Shown in pieces: positions 8,670 through 16,900 of a stretch of 64,000 nucleotides of DNA. The number at the start of each line of letters is the position of its first letter. The stretch's first letter is position 1. This stretch comes from Bacillota bacterium (GTDB lineage Bacteria; Bacillota; Bacilli; Alicyclobacillales; SLC66): assembly GCA_021828865.1 (NCBI GenBank), contig JAJZCW010000012.1, positions 24,001-88,000 on the forward strand. Reading direction: 5' to 3'. The notes under the pieces are model-generated. The model had not been told where the DNA came from. It ran no database searches and was given only the letters and a program-made list of their open reading frames with translations. The position numbers and the translations under genes were made by a program.

Positions 8670-9686
8670 TTATAAATATTGTGGGCTTGGTGGCGCTGTC
8701 GACCCACGAAATTGGAGATTGGCTTCTAAAATAATTTTTCGGGTGCGATCAGGATTCCCTTCGATGCGTTCAATCAGTAGCTGCGTTCCCAGTGAACCAA
8801 AGTTGTAGGTGGGCTGAATAGCGCAGGTAGCGATGGAATCTGCCGCTGCAAGTGTATCGCTGTTCCCGAAGGTAACAATACTCATATCCTCTGGTATACG
8901 GAGATTTCTTTCTTTTAGTGCGTTATAAACATGTGCATACTGAAATAAATTGGCGACAAACAGGGCTGTCGGTGGTTCTTCCAATGCCAATAGTTTATCG
9001 ATAAAACGAACATCTACGTTTCTAGTCATCACCGATTCGACTACTAACTGTTCATCGAAAACGTAATCAAATTCCTGAAGTGCTTTCACGTAGCCACTAT
9101 AACGCTCTCTGCTTGAATCGCAGCTGAGCGACCCAGTTACGATGCCGATCCTATGGTGGCCGAGGTCAATCAAGTGTTTAACTAGCATGTAAGAGGCTGA
9201 GTCTATGTCACCTTTCACGACATCGGCATCTACATCTTTGACTTGACGATCTACCAGCACAAACGGAATGTTCGCCTTTTGCAACATACCAAGATTTTCT
9301 TTGGAAAGATCGCCTACGGGCACGATCAACACACCATCAGCATTTAACGATAAGCACATATCAATGTATTCAGATTCTTTGCGTAAGTTTTCGTCGGTGT
9401 TGGCGATGAATACGCGGTAGCCATTTTTACGCGCGACATCTTCCATGCCTCTTGCGATAAAAGTGAAGAAGGGGTTGGTGATGTCTGGCACAATTAAGAC
9501 GAGCGTGGTTGTTTCCGCATTAATTGAGGAGGTCGATAATCGCTTAGGTTCGTAGTTTAGATCCTTCATTACGCGCAACACTTTTTTGCGTGTGACATCT
9601 TTAACGTAACCGCTTCCAGTCACAACCCGGGACACTGTCATGATGGAAACTCCTGCTTCTCTTGCTACGTCTGCCATGGTTATCAT
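8670..9686 (-). CDS. LacI-family transcriptional regulator
   Basis: The 338-residue repressor has a helix-turn-helix at residues 4-25 (MADVAREAGVSIMTVSRVV), a hinge helix, and a periplasmic-binding-like sensor domain from about residue 60 (VLIVPDITNPFF, LNADGVLIVP, HLIDLGHHRIGIV, RERYSGY). LacI members usually bind a sugar or sugar acid and release DNA. The start at 9686 is preferred to 9692 because an AAAGGA site is 8 bases upstream and the family normally begins MxTxxDVAREAG. It lies beside the hexuronate TRAP transporter and may control it and the kdgK operon. A perfect dyad (9721-9742) just upstream may be its own operator. Confidence 0.85.
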   Translation of the reverse strand: MITMADVAREAGVSIMTVSRVVTGSGYVKDVTRKKVLRVMKDLNYEPKRLSTSSINAETTTLVLIVPDITNPFFTFIARGMEDVARKNGYRVFIANTDENLRKESEYIDMCLSLNADGVLIVPVGDLSKENLGMLQKANIPFVLVDRQVKDVDADVVKGDIDSASYMLVKHLIDLGHHRIGIVTGSLSCDSSRERYSGYVKALQEFDYVFDEQLVVESVMTRNVDVRFIDKLLALEEPPTALFVANLFQYAHVYNALKERNLRIPEDMSIVTFGNSDTLAAADSIATCAIQPTYNFGSLGTQLLIERIEGNPDRTRKIILEANLQFRGSTAPPSPQYL

Positions 9687-9720
9687 GATCATCGTCCTTT
9701 TCTAACGTTAAAATCAATTA

Positions 9721-9742
9721 AATTAACATCTATATGTTAATT
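9721..9742. promoter_or_regulatory. Perfect dyad upstream of the LacI-type gene (candidate operator)
   Basis: Two 9-base arms, AATTAACAT and ATGTTAATT, flank a 4-base centre, 34 bases upstream of the regulator start. The position suits autoregulation. The half-site AATTAACA recurs at 10449 upstream of dctP and inside the dyad at 18832 upstream of kdgK. LacI operators usually have a central CG, which is absent here, so binding by this regulator is only an inference. Confidence 0.4.
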
Positions 9743-9756
9743 ATAATGTACAAAAT

Positions 9757-10228
9757 TCAAGAAAAATCTGCAACCTTAAATTGTCTAGGAATATGTGGTT
9801 GTCCTATATTCAATTTTCGCACACTGAAATAGGCAGTTAGATCTTGATGTAACTGGTTAAACCATTTATCCATTCTAGGAATTAACCAATTTTGCATGTC
9901 GTTGGTTGGCCTTTTCTTCCATTTAATCACATAATTTCAAAAATAGTTCTCCTAAGGTTTACTGGTCTGAGCCATTGACTACTGTGATTGGAATCCCAGG
10001 GACGAGTTCGGCTCGAACGGATCGTAAGATGCTTCTAAAATACATACGAAGCATCGATCACCGCTGCTATCAGAGGAAGAAATATATGATAATACGACAA
10101 TCCTACGTCAATATGCGAAATTTATTTTAATAACACTGTTCCGCATGATCCTAAAGGCGTGCTAGCAGTTCGAATGCCTTGTTGCGATTGCGACTAAACG
10201 TGGAATCATTCACAATCAGCACATAAAC
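9757..10228 (-). pseudogene. Degraded IS4-family transposase
   Basis: Read on the minus strand, three fragments in order match an IS4-type transposase. At 10151-10228 the frame gives YVLIVNDSTFSRNRNKAFEL and then LARL before a stop, matching the DDS-FSRNRSKKVELLAR block. Next come KFRILT and, at about 9910-10060, SILRSVRAELV and TLGELFLKLCD, the latter matching the conserved TLGxLFxxCCDE block near the C terminus. A last frame, 9757-9931, ends MDKWFNQLHQDLTAYF and then TGA and resembles the C-terminal tail. Several stops and frame changes, and loss of the central catalytic region, show it is dead. I could not find terminal inverted repeats. Confidence 0.6.
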
Positions 10229-10510
10229 TGTTGAAATTATCATGAGCGCAGATGCACCACTTTCCTTCTGTATAGTTGAAATTTTACCACTCTAGAATAC
10301 TAAACGAGAGGTGACTTTTCATTGTCTGGATTCATTTTGATTCGGCAAAAAACCCTTATAATTTAAGCCTTCAAGCAGAGTATAGCCCTGAAAAAGTTGA
10401 GCTCTATTAAACGACTATCCAATTAAGCCATATTTCAAACCACAAATGAATTAACATAAAAATAGATAAAAAATCGATTATATTATCATAATATATGAAT
10501 AAATTTTATG

Positions 10511-10539
10511 TTGACATGTGATTTTGAGGATATTATATT
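10511..10539 (+). promoter_or_regulatory. Sigma-A promoter of the TRAP operon
   Basis: TTGACA at 10511-10516, a 17-base spacer and TATATT at 10534-10539 form a near-consensus promoter. It leaves a leader of about 140 bases before the TTG start of dctP. A catabolite-response-like site begins 9 bases after the -10 element. Confidence 0.7.
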
Positions 10540-10547
10540 GAAACTAT

Positions 10548-10563
10548 AGAATACGCTTTCAAT
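10548..10563 (-). promoter_or_regulatory. cre-like catabolite repression site
   Basis: On the minus strand the sequence reads ATTGAAAGCGTATTCT, a good match to the CcpA cre pattern (TGNAANCGNNNNCN) including the central CG. It covers the start of the transcript, where CcpA binding represses. It could equally be an operator of the neighbouring LacI-family regulator, since the two site types look alike. Confidence 0.5.
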
Positions 10564-10686
10564 CAATTAGTAAGCAGTGATTTCGATGGTTTATCAGGGG
10601 TGGAGGTGATAGGTTGGTTGTCGGGTAAGCGATTGCTTTAATTTCTAGATGGTCATTCTATAGAATTACAAATCGGAGGGGTCAAC

Positions 10687-11709
10687 TTGTCAGTTAATTG
10701 GAGTAAAAAAGTCGCAACACCAGCCATCGGAGTTTTGGCATCATTAGCGATAATGGGCGGAAGCATGACAATAGCAAGTGCCAATGTAAACGTTCACAGA
10801 GTGTCAGCCCCAGTAGTCTATCGGTTGGCAGACGATCAACCGGCGAATTATCCGACTGTGACCGGCGACAATGCATTTGCAGCAAAAGTGGCTCAGCTTA
10901 CTCACGGTAAAATCCAAATTAAGGTATATCCTGACGCTCAACTTGGTGATGAAAACTCTGCAATTCAAGAAATTCAACTGGGTGCGATTAACTTTGGACG
11001 CATTAATTCCGCTCCTCTCGGATCTTATTCAACTTCTATGGGTGTATTAGGCCTTCCATATTTGTTCAATAGCTCATCGCAAATGTGGAGAGTGTTGAAT
11101 GGACCAGTTGGTAATAAACTTCTCTCTGATTTGAAAACAGCGAAAATGGTTGGCTTAACTTTTTATGATTCAGGTTCTCGCGACTTCTATAACTCCAAAC
11201 ATCCTGTAAAAGTGCCAGCTGACCTAAAAGGGTTAACCATTCGTGTGCAACAAGCAGCGATGTTTATTAGTCTTGTGAAAGACTTAGGCGGTTCGCCAAC
11301 GCCAATGGCTTATGCTGATGTATACAATGCTCTGCAAAGCGGTGTTATCGATGGCGCAGAAAACAACTTACCCAGTTACTACACGACCAATCACTATAAA
11401 GTGGCTAAGTATCTCACCTTAGATGAGCACACAAGAAATCCTGAAGTACTTTTGGCCAGCTTGAAGACTTGGAATTCACTTTCACCTGCCGATCAAAAGA
11501 TTATTAAAGAAGCAGCCGTCTATTCGCAAGGTGTGGAGCGGAAAGCTTGGAACGCGCTTGTGCAAAAGTCGTTAAAAGCGATTAAAGCGAATGGCAATGT
11601 GATTACCCATGTCAATATTGCGCTGTGGCGCAAGGCCGTACAACCGATGTATACACAATACGGCAAGCAGTACAAGCAATTAATTCAGGAAATTCAAACA
11701 ACTAAGTAA
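10687..11709 (+). CDS. dctP: TRAP transporter substrate-binding protein, probable hexuronate type
   Basis: The 340-residue exported binding protein captures a carboxylate for the DctQM membrane complex. The TTG start is preceded by GGAGGGG. Residues 1-32 form a signal peptide (two Lys, then a hydrophobic stretch ending near IASANV). DctP-family segments follow: KIQIKVYPDAQLGDE near 75, FGRINSAPLGSY near 101, LPYLF near 121, GLTIRVQQAAMF near 182 and GVIDGAENNLPSY near 218. Retention of the Arg in the IRVQ segment is expected for carboxylate binding. The close match to hexuronate-binding members is from memory of the family; the flanking galacturonate genes support it. A strong hairpin separates it from dctQ. 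Confidence 0.9.
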   Translation: MSVNWSKKVATPAIGVLASLAIMGGSMTIASANVNVHRVSAPVVYRLADDQPANYPTVTGDNAFAAKVAQLTHGKIQIKVYPDAQLGDENSAIQEIQLGAINFGRINSAPLGSYSTSMGVLGLPYLFNSSSQMWRVLNGPVGNKLLSDLKTAKMVGLTFYDSGSRDFYNSKHPVKVPADLKGLTIRVQQAAMFISLVKDLGGSPTPMAYADVYNALQSGVIDGAENNLPSYYTTNHYKVAKYLTLDEHTRNPEVLLASLKTWNSLSPADQKIIKEAAVYSQGVERKAWNALVQKSLKAIKANGNVITHVNIALWRKAVQPMYTQYGKQYKQLIQEIQTTK

Positions 11710-11746
11710 TTATGCTAATTTTTAATAGATAGGCATGATTTTCATT

Positions 11747-11792
11747 CCGAGTCGTTGTGTTGTTTTGACCAACAACGACTCGGTCGTATTTT
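11747..11792 (+). terminator. Hairpin between dctP and dctQM (attenuating terminator or mRNA stabiliser)
   Basis: Perfect 12-base arms, CCGAGTCGTTGT at 11747-11758 and its complement at 11772-11783, enclose a 13-base loop. The downstream TCGTATTTT is a weak T-tract. Such a structure inside a TRAP operon would let the binding protein be made in excess over the membrane subunits. Confidence 0.65.
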
Positions 11793-11828
11793 AACAGGGA
11801 TGAAGAATGATCATCCTCCAGGGATGGG

Positions 11829-12314
11829 ATGGATATGGGGATAATAGACAAATTTGTTCGCGTCATTGATCATCTGGTCGAATGGATTGGGGCGTATCTG
11901 ATGGCCGTGATGGTGGCGATTGTGTTCATGCAGGTGTTTACGCGCTATGTGTTGCAAAATACGCCACCCTGGACGCAGGAGATCACGCTTCTCTTTATGA
12001 TGTGGTTTGGATTCCTAAGTATTACAATTGGATTTCGTAGAAATTCACACTTAAAACTTACGATCTTTGCTAACATGATGCCGAAAATCGTTCAGGTCAT
12101 TTTAATCAAAGCAACTGATATACTGGTCATCGCATTTGGGATATTGATGATTTATGAGGGGTATACGTTTGTTCAACTAACATGGACATCTTATCTGCCG
12201 ATTACAGGTCTCCCTCAGGGGGTTCAGTATTTGGTTATCCCGATCGCAGGTGCTATTACGGTAATTTATGGGCTTGTGAACCTTTTTAGTCGAAAGGAAG
12301 AACTGAAAACATGA
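11829..12314 (+). CDS. dctQ: TRAP transporter small permease subunit
   Basis: The 161-residue membrane protein has four predicted helices (about residues 13-35, 50-68, 90-110 and 132-152). It carries the DctQ family hallmark VFTRYVLQNTPPWTQEITLL near residues 36-55 and the FRRNSHLKL loop near 72. It forms the membrane complex with DctM for sodium-driven uptake. The start may be ATG 11829 or ATG 11835; both follow an AGGGATGGG stretch. Its stop overlaps the dctM start (ATGA), indicating translational coupling. Confidence 0.9.
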   Translation: MDMGIIDKFVRVIDHLVEWIGAYLMAVMVAIVFMQVFTRYVLQNTPPWTQEITLLFMMWFGFLSITIGFRRNSHLKLTIFANMMPKIVQVILIKATDILVIAFGILMIYEGYTFVQLTWTSYLPITGLPQGVQYLVIPIAGAITVIYGLVNLFSRKEELKT

Positions 12315-13600
12315 TGGCGACTGCAACGGTAATTTTATTAGTATCATTTATTGTTCTGATTATCCTGCGAATCCCTGTCGCCCTCAGTCTAGTGATATCC
12401 TCCTTTGCCACCGGTTGGTATTTGCAAGTTCCGTTACAGGTGGTAGGGCAGCAGATGCTAAATGGGTTGAACTCCTTTTCCCTTATGGCCATTCCGCTCT
12501 TCATTTTAGCGGGGGAAATCATGGGGGAAGGCGGGATTTCTGCAAGAATTATAGATCTTTCTAATTTGCTGGTCGGGAAATTCAGTGGTGGGTTGGCCCT
12601 TGTCAATGTCGTTTCCAGTATGTTTTTTGGAGGAATCACAGGATCATCCGTTGCAGACGCTTCATCAATTGGTTCGATTATGATTCCAATGATGAGAAAA
12701 AAAGGATATGACAAAGATTATTCTGTCGCAGTGACGATTACTTCTTCCATTCAAGGAGTGTTGGTACCGCCCAGCCACAACATTATTCTTTATGCACTAG
12801 CAGCTGGTGGTGTGTCGATTACTTCACTTTTTGCTGCGGGGATTGTGCCAGGTGTGGTGTTGATGATTGCTGTAATGATTCTCAGTTTCATCATTGCTGT
12901 TGTGCGCAAGTATCCCAAAGGAACTTCGATACCAAAGTCTGAATGGCCAAAGATTCTGTGGAACGGTTTTTTGAGTCTTACGACCGCGTTTATCATTCTT
13001 GGGGGTATCCTTGGCGGGATTTTCACCGCTAATGAATCAGCGTCAATTGCTGTTGTTTATGCCTTTATCCTTGTATTTGTCGTATTCCGTGACATACCAC
13101 TGCGCAAGGCTCATGTGATTTTTACCAACACGTTTGTAAAACTGTCGGCGGTGTTATTCCTGATCTCTGCTTCCAGTGGGTTTGCCTGGTTTTTGAACTA
13201 TCTACAAGTCCCCCAGTTAATGATGCAAGGATTGCTTGGGATCTCCCATAACAAATATGTTTTGTTCCTGATTATTGATCTTTTGATTTTGTTACTGGGA
13301 ATTGTGATGGATATGGCGCCGTTGATTCTCATTGCGACTCCTACCCTCCTGCCTATAGTTACACAATTAGGAATGAATCCCGTCCAATTTGGCATTATTT
13401 TGATGTTAGCTACCGGTATCGGGTTGGTTCATCCTCCTGTGGGCAGTGCGCTCTTTGTGGGGGCCTCTATTGGTGAAATCTCCATTGAAAAAGTCACCAA
13501 GGCCATGTTGCCTTTTTTAGGAGTTCTGTTCATCGTGTTGATGTTAATCACTTATATTCCGAGCTTGACTCTTTGGTTCCCGAATCTAGTCGTTCATTAG
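12311..13600 (+). CDS. dctM: TRAP transporter large permease subunit
   Basis: This is a 429-residue, very hydrophobic protein with the DctM layout of about 12 helices. Recognisable segments are LNSFSLMAIPLFILAGEIM near residues 50-70, MFFGGITGSSVADASSIGSI near 104-123, VLVPPSHNIILYA near 151, and LIATPTLLPI with GIGLVHPPVGSALF in the second half. These match the duplicated hairpin regions that form the substrate path. It is translationally coupled to dctQ and followed immediately by an SDR-family gene (5-codon spacing to the favoured start), so the latter is probably in the same transcript. Confidence 0.93.
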   Translation: MMATATVILLVSFIVLIILRIPVALSLVISSFATGWYLQVPLQVVGQQMLNGLNSFSLMAIPLFILAGEIMGEGGISARIIDLSNLLVGKFSGGLALVNVVSSMFFGGITGSSVADASSIGSIMIPMMRKKGYDKDYSVAVTITSSIQGVLVPPSHNIILYALAAGGVSITSLFAAGIVPGVVLMIAVMILSFIIAVVRKYPKGTSIPKSEWPKILWNGFLSLTTAFIILGGILGGIFTANESASIAVVYAFILVFVVFRDIPLRKAHVIFTNTFVKLSAVLFLISASSGFAWFLNYLQVPQLMMQGLLGISHNKYVLFLIIDLLILLLGIVMDMAPLILIATPTLLPIVTQLGMNPVQFGIILMLATGIGLVHPPVGSALFVGASIGEISIEKVTKAMLPFLGVLFIVLMLITYIPSLTLWFPNLVVH

Positions 13601-13615
13601 GTGGGTGAGTTGGTG

Positions 13616-14626
13616 ATGAAAGTACTTGTTATCGGCGGAACTGGCGTGATCAGCAGGGAGATCGTGAAGCAATTATTGCATTTGCAACACGAAGTCACGG
13701 TATTTAATCGTGGACAAAACAGCTTACTCTTATCGAGAGACGTAGAACAAATCGTTGGCGACAGATATCATCTGGATCAGTTTAGGAATCAGTTCGTGGA
13801 TCGAAAATTTGATGTGGTTATTGATATGATCGCTTTTAGCAAAGAAGATGCTGAGGAGACAATTCGTGTGGTAGGGAGCCGAGCAAATCAGTTGATCTTC
13901 TGTTCCAGTGTGGCCGCATATGAACGACCACTGCGCAGCTTACCGGCGGTAGAAGCAAGTGAAAAGTTATTGGATAAACCGACATTTTTGTATGGTTTTC
14001 AAAAAGCGGAAATGGAGAGGTATTTGCAGAAGGAGATCGAAATGAAACAATTGGCAGTCACTATTCTCAGGCCTTCACTGACTTTTGGCATTGGTTCTGA
14101 AAATATTGGTGTTCTCCGTCAAAATTATGGGATTGTCGATCGCATTCGTAAAGGGAAATCACTTGTCGTATTTGGAGATGGAACCAATTCGTGGAATTTT
14201 ACTTTTGCAAACGATATGGCAAGAGCATTTGTCGCTTCCGTGGGTAATCCTAATACGTATAAAGAAGCTTATCATGTGACGAATTCAGAGTTGCATAACT
14301 GGGATGATTTATATCTTGAGTTTGGACGAATATTAGGGATTGAACCTCATATTGTGCATATTCCCACCGAATTTTTGATGGTGGCAAAATCTGAGCTTTT
14401 CAGTCATATCAATGATGAAAAGAAATACCCGGGCGTCTTTGACAGTAGTAAGTTCCATCGGGCCGTTCCCGAATTTCATGCAACGACGTCACTTCATCAG
14501 GGACTTTCTTCCATTATAGAATGGTATGAAGAGGAACAGCACGGGGTAGACCCTGTCAAGGATATGATTGAAGACCATTTAGTGGCTCTTCATCGAGAAT
14601 GGTCTAGACAATTAAGAACATTCTAA
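13616..14626 (+). CDS. NAD(P)-dependent epimerase/dehydratase (extended SDR)
   Basis: The 336-residue extended short-chain dehydrogenase/reductase begins MKVLVIGGTGVIS, a Rossmann GxxGxxS loop. The catalytic Tyr-x3-Lys pair is YGFQK near residue 128, with the preceding SSVAAYE Ser near 96. ATG 13616 is preferred over the in-frame GTG at 13601 because GGTGGGTGAG precedes it and the family starts at this Met. The protein is too long for uronate dehydrogenase and more like isoflavone-reductase or nucleotide-sugar epimerase members. It follows dctM directly, so it may modify an imported sugar acid or act in downstream metabolism. Specific substrate unknown. Confidence 0.75.
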   Translation: MKVLVIGGTGVISREIVKQLLHLQHEVTVFNRGQNSLLLSRDVEQIVGDRYHLDQFRNQFVDRKFDVVIDMIAFSKEDAEETIRVVGSRANQLIFCSSVAAYERPLRSLPAVEASEKLLDKPTFLYGFQKAEMERYLQKEIEMKQLAVTILRPSLTFGIGSENIGVLRQNYGIVDRIRKGKSLVVFGDGTNSWNFTFANDMARAFVASVGNPNTYKEAYHVTNSELHNWDDLYLEFGRILGIEPHIVHIPTEFLMVAKSELFSHINDEKKYPGVFDSSKFHRAVPEFHATTSLHQGLSSIIEWYEEEQHGVDPVKDMIEDHLVALHREWSRQLRTF

Positions 14627-14663
14627 TTAACACGATCACGTTTATGATCGAAGTGGGGATATA

Positions 14664-16550
14664 GTGATTATGATTTTTGGCATAAAGCGGTTAATTGTTG
14701 GTAGACCCCTTAAAACACGTGAAAGTCAGCATGTGAAAATTGGAATTTTCCGCGGGATGGCTATTTTAACCCCAGATGCTTTGTCAAGTGTGGCGTATGC
14801 GACAGACCAGATGGAATTTATCTTGGCGTCAATTATTGGCACTGGTGCGTCCGCCGCTTACGTCGCCAATGTCCTCGGCTTTTCGCTGGTGGGAACGTTC
14901 ATTGTTGCAGGGCTTGCCCTCTTGCTTTTTCTTGCGTATAGAAACATTATTAGCCATTACCCCATAGGTGGTGGTGCTTACTCTATTGGACTGAACGATC
15001 TTGGTCGCTTTTGGGGATTGTCGGCTGCTTCGACGCTGATTATCGGTTATACGCTCACAGTAGCGGTCTCAATAGCTTCTGGGGTGGATGCCATTGCCCC
15101 CTTTATTCCATATGTCATGTATCATAAGCTTTTGTTCAATGTCTTACTTACACTTTTCATCATGTTGATCAATCTGCGTGGCACTAGCGAATCGGCAAAG
15201 GCATTCATTCCATTTGCTTACTTATTTATTTTTAGCATTATTTCCCTTGGTGTCGTTGGCGTCATTAATGTGTTCTCTCATCCTGGTAATGTTCATTTTC
15301 CCAGTATCAGTGGCATGCAAGCAGTGAGCGGAATGTCTTTGTTCCTTTTTCTGCGTATGTTTGCCAATGGTTGTAGTGCATTAACAGGGATTGAAGCGGT
15401 ATCAAACTCGGTTCCAATCTTCCGGGAACCTTCTGTCAAACGGGCACAGCGATTATTGTTGACGTTGGTGGGTACTCTTAGTCTTTTGTTCTTTATTGTC
15501 TCGGGTCTGGCACTAATGCACGGTTTGCAATATAACCCGGATGTGCCACTGATCCAACAAGAATCAATGATAATATTTGGTCTGCACGGACTTGGATACA
15601 TTATCAGCTTGGTGGTTTCTTTTTCAACCATGGCGATATTGATTATTGCGGCGAATACCGCCTTTACTGGTTGTCCGGCTTTATGGTCCTCAATGGCGCG
15701 CGATGGTTTTATGCCACGTTGGATTTTAAGAAAAGGCGACCGTCTGGTGTACAGTAATGGCATTGTCTTTTTGACATTTATATCAATGTTACTGACATTT
15801 GCATTTGATGCCAAGATTGGTCGCTTAATTGCGCTCTATGGGGTGTCCGTATTCTATACGTTTACAGTGTCTCAATTGGGAATGGTGGTTCGAGTTTTTC
15901 GCGAACGCGGACGACACTGGATGCTCACTGCCATTGGAAGTTTGATTGGACTTACATTGACGGCAGCAGCGTGTATGATGTTTGGAGTCACGCGATTTTT
16001 TGACGGGGCGTGGTTAGTACTAATTGCGGTTCCTCTCATGGTAGTGATGTTTACTAAGATCAAACATCATTATGATCAGACGAAAAGAGACCTTAAATAT
16101 GATTTTACAGTACCGTTTCACAAGTACGCCCCAGGATTGACCATTGTTCCAATAGCATCGGTTAACAAGGCCTCCGTTGCGGCATTACAGCATGCGATCA
16201 GCCACTTCAACAACGTGATTGCAGTTCACGTGGTAACGGCGGATACAGAAGAGGGAATGAAGAAGGCAATGCAAAAAATCGAAAAGGAATGGGAGTTACT
16301 GGGTTCTGATATACGATTGGTGGTGATCAGTTCCCAATATCGATCAGTGGCAAAGCGGTTGCAACGATTTGTTGAATATGAATTAAGTCAATATGATTCG
16401 TCAGACCTAACCATTGTCATTCCCCAATTTCTGACGAGGCGTTGGTGGCAGTCATTGCTCCATAGCAAGACAGCAGGATGGTTGTTGGCCTGGTTGATTT
16501 TCAACAAATCTGTGAGAGTTATCACAGTTCCCTTTCGATTAACGCTTTAA
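14664..16550 (+). CDS. APC-superfamily permease, KimA/YdaO-like
   Basis: The 628-residue protein has about 12 membrane helices in residues 30-470 and a soluble C-terminal domain of about 150 residues. The N-terminal cytosolic stretch (GRPLKTRES), the LTPDALSSVAYATDQ helix and the SHYPIGGGAYS loop resemble the Bacillus potassium importer KimA, which is driven by protons and inhibited by c-di-AMP. Amino-acid transport is the alternative for this superfamily. KimA genes often follow a c-di-AMP riboswitch; only 37 bases separate this gene from its upstream neighbour, so none is present. The start is GTG 14664 or ATG 14670, both downstream of GTGGGGA. Confidence 0.75.
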   Translation: MIMIFGIKRLIVGRPLKTRESQHVKIGIFRGMAILTPDALSSVAYATDQMEFILASIIGTGASAAYVANVLGFSLVGTFIVAGLALLLFLAYRNIISHYPIGGGAYSIGLNDLGRFWGLSAASTLIIGYTLTVAVSIASGVDAIAPFIPYVMYHKLLFNVLLTLFIMLINLRGTSESAKAFIPFAYLFIFSIISLGVVGVINVFSHPGNVHFPSISGMQAVSGMSLFLFLRMFANGCSALTGIEAVSNSVPIFREPSVKRAQRLLLTLVGTLSLLFFIVSGLALMHGLQYNPDVPLIQQESMIIFGLHGLGYIISLVVSFSTMAILIIAANTAFTGCPALWSSMARDGFMPRWILRKGDRLVYSNGIVFLTFISMLLTFAFDAKIGRLIALYGVSVFYTFTVSQLGMVVRVFRERGRHWMLTAIGSLIGLTLTAAACMMFGVTRFFDGAWLVLIAVPLMVVMFTKIKHHYDQTKRDLKYDFTVPFHKYAPGLTIVPIASVNKASVAALQHAISHFNNVIAVHVVTADTEEGMKKAMQKIEKEWELLGSDIRLVVISSQYRSVAKRLQRFVEYELSQYDSSDLTIVIPQFLTRRWWQSLLHSKTAGWLLAWLIFNKSVRVITVPFRLTL

Positions 16551-16900
16551 TGTGTATTAAATACCAGACTTTATAGCAAATTAATGTTGGGGACTACTCA
16601 GGAAGTCCTTGACATTATTTTTTTAACGATTATCACGACTGAAGAAATAACACTTGCAAAAATCTTTTTGAAAGGCTCATGCATGAAATATCCGCACGAT
16701 CAACATTAGCTGATGAACTTTGCAAAGTTTTAGGACGACATTATAGCTGTCGACCTCATAAAATAGTTTTATAAAATATGTGAAAATAACATATAATTAT
16801 GATATTATTATCCTGTTATTCAAGTTAATTTTCAAAGAAAACTATAAATTATTAGGATTCAATATAAATGAATACCTTATAATAGGAAAGAAGGTATTTT
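16551..16900. other. Intergenic region before the chemoreceptor gene
   Basis: This 350-base AT-rich gap shows a short imperfect hairpin at about 16592-16609 (GGACT and AGTCC arms), with a T-rich stretch some 10 bases later, which could end the permease transcript weakly. A short open frame reading HEISARSTLADELCKVLG near 16680-16770 is unassigned. No convincing promoter could be fixed. Confidence 0.35.

Larger units (their letters stand above)
9687..10510. other. Long intergenic region between the regulator and TRAP genes
   Basis: Apart from the candidate operator and the transposase remnant, this stretch contains no supported gene. The part from 10230 to 10440 has short protein-like frames on the minus strand that I cannot identify. 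AT-rich dyads sit just upstream of the dctP promoter, including TATATTAT-c-ATAATATA at 10479-10495 and the half-site AATTAACAT at 10449-10457. Confidence 0.5.

Noticed and set aside
12286-12714. Open frame of 142 codons on the minus strand
   Set aside because: It lies fully within dctQM, has the composition of an antisense of membrane-protein codons and no ribosome site.
14627-14663. Possible c-di-AMP riboswitch for the KimA-like gene
   Set aside because: Only 37 bases separate the gene from its neighbour, far too few for a ydaO-type riboswitch.
15293-15814. Open frame of 173 codons on the minus strand
   Set aside because: It is antisense to the KimA-like permease, whose twelve-helix frame is clearly the coding one.
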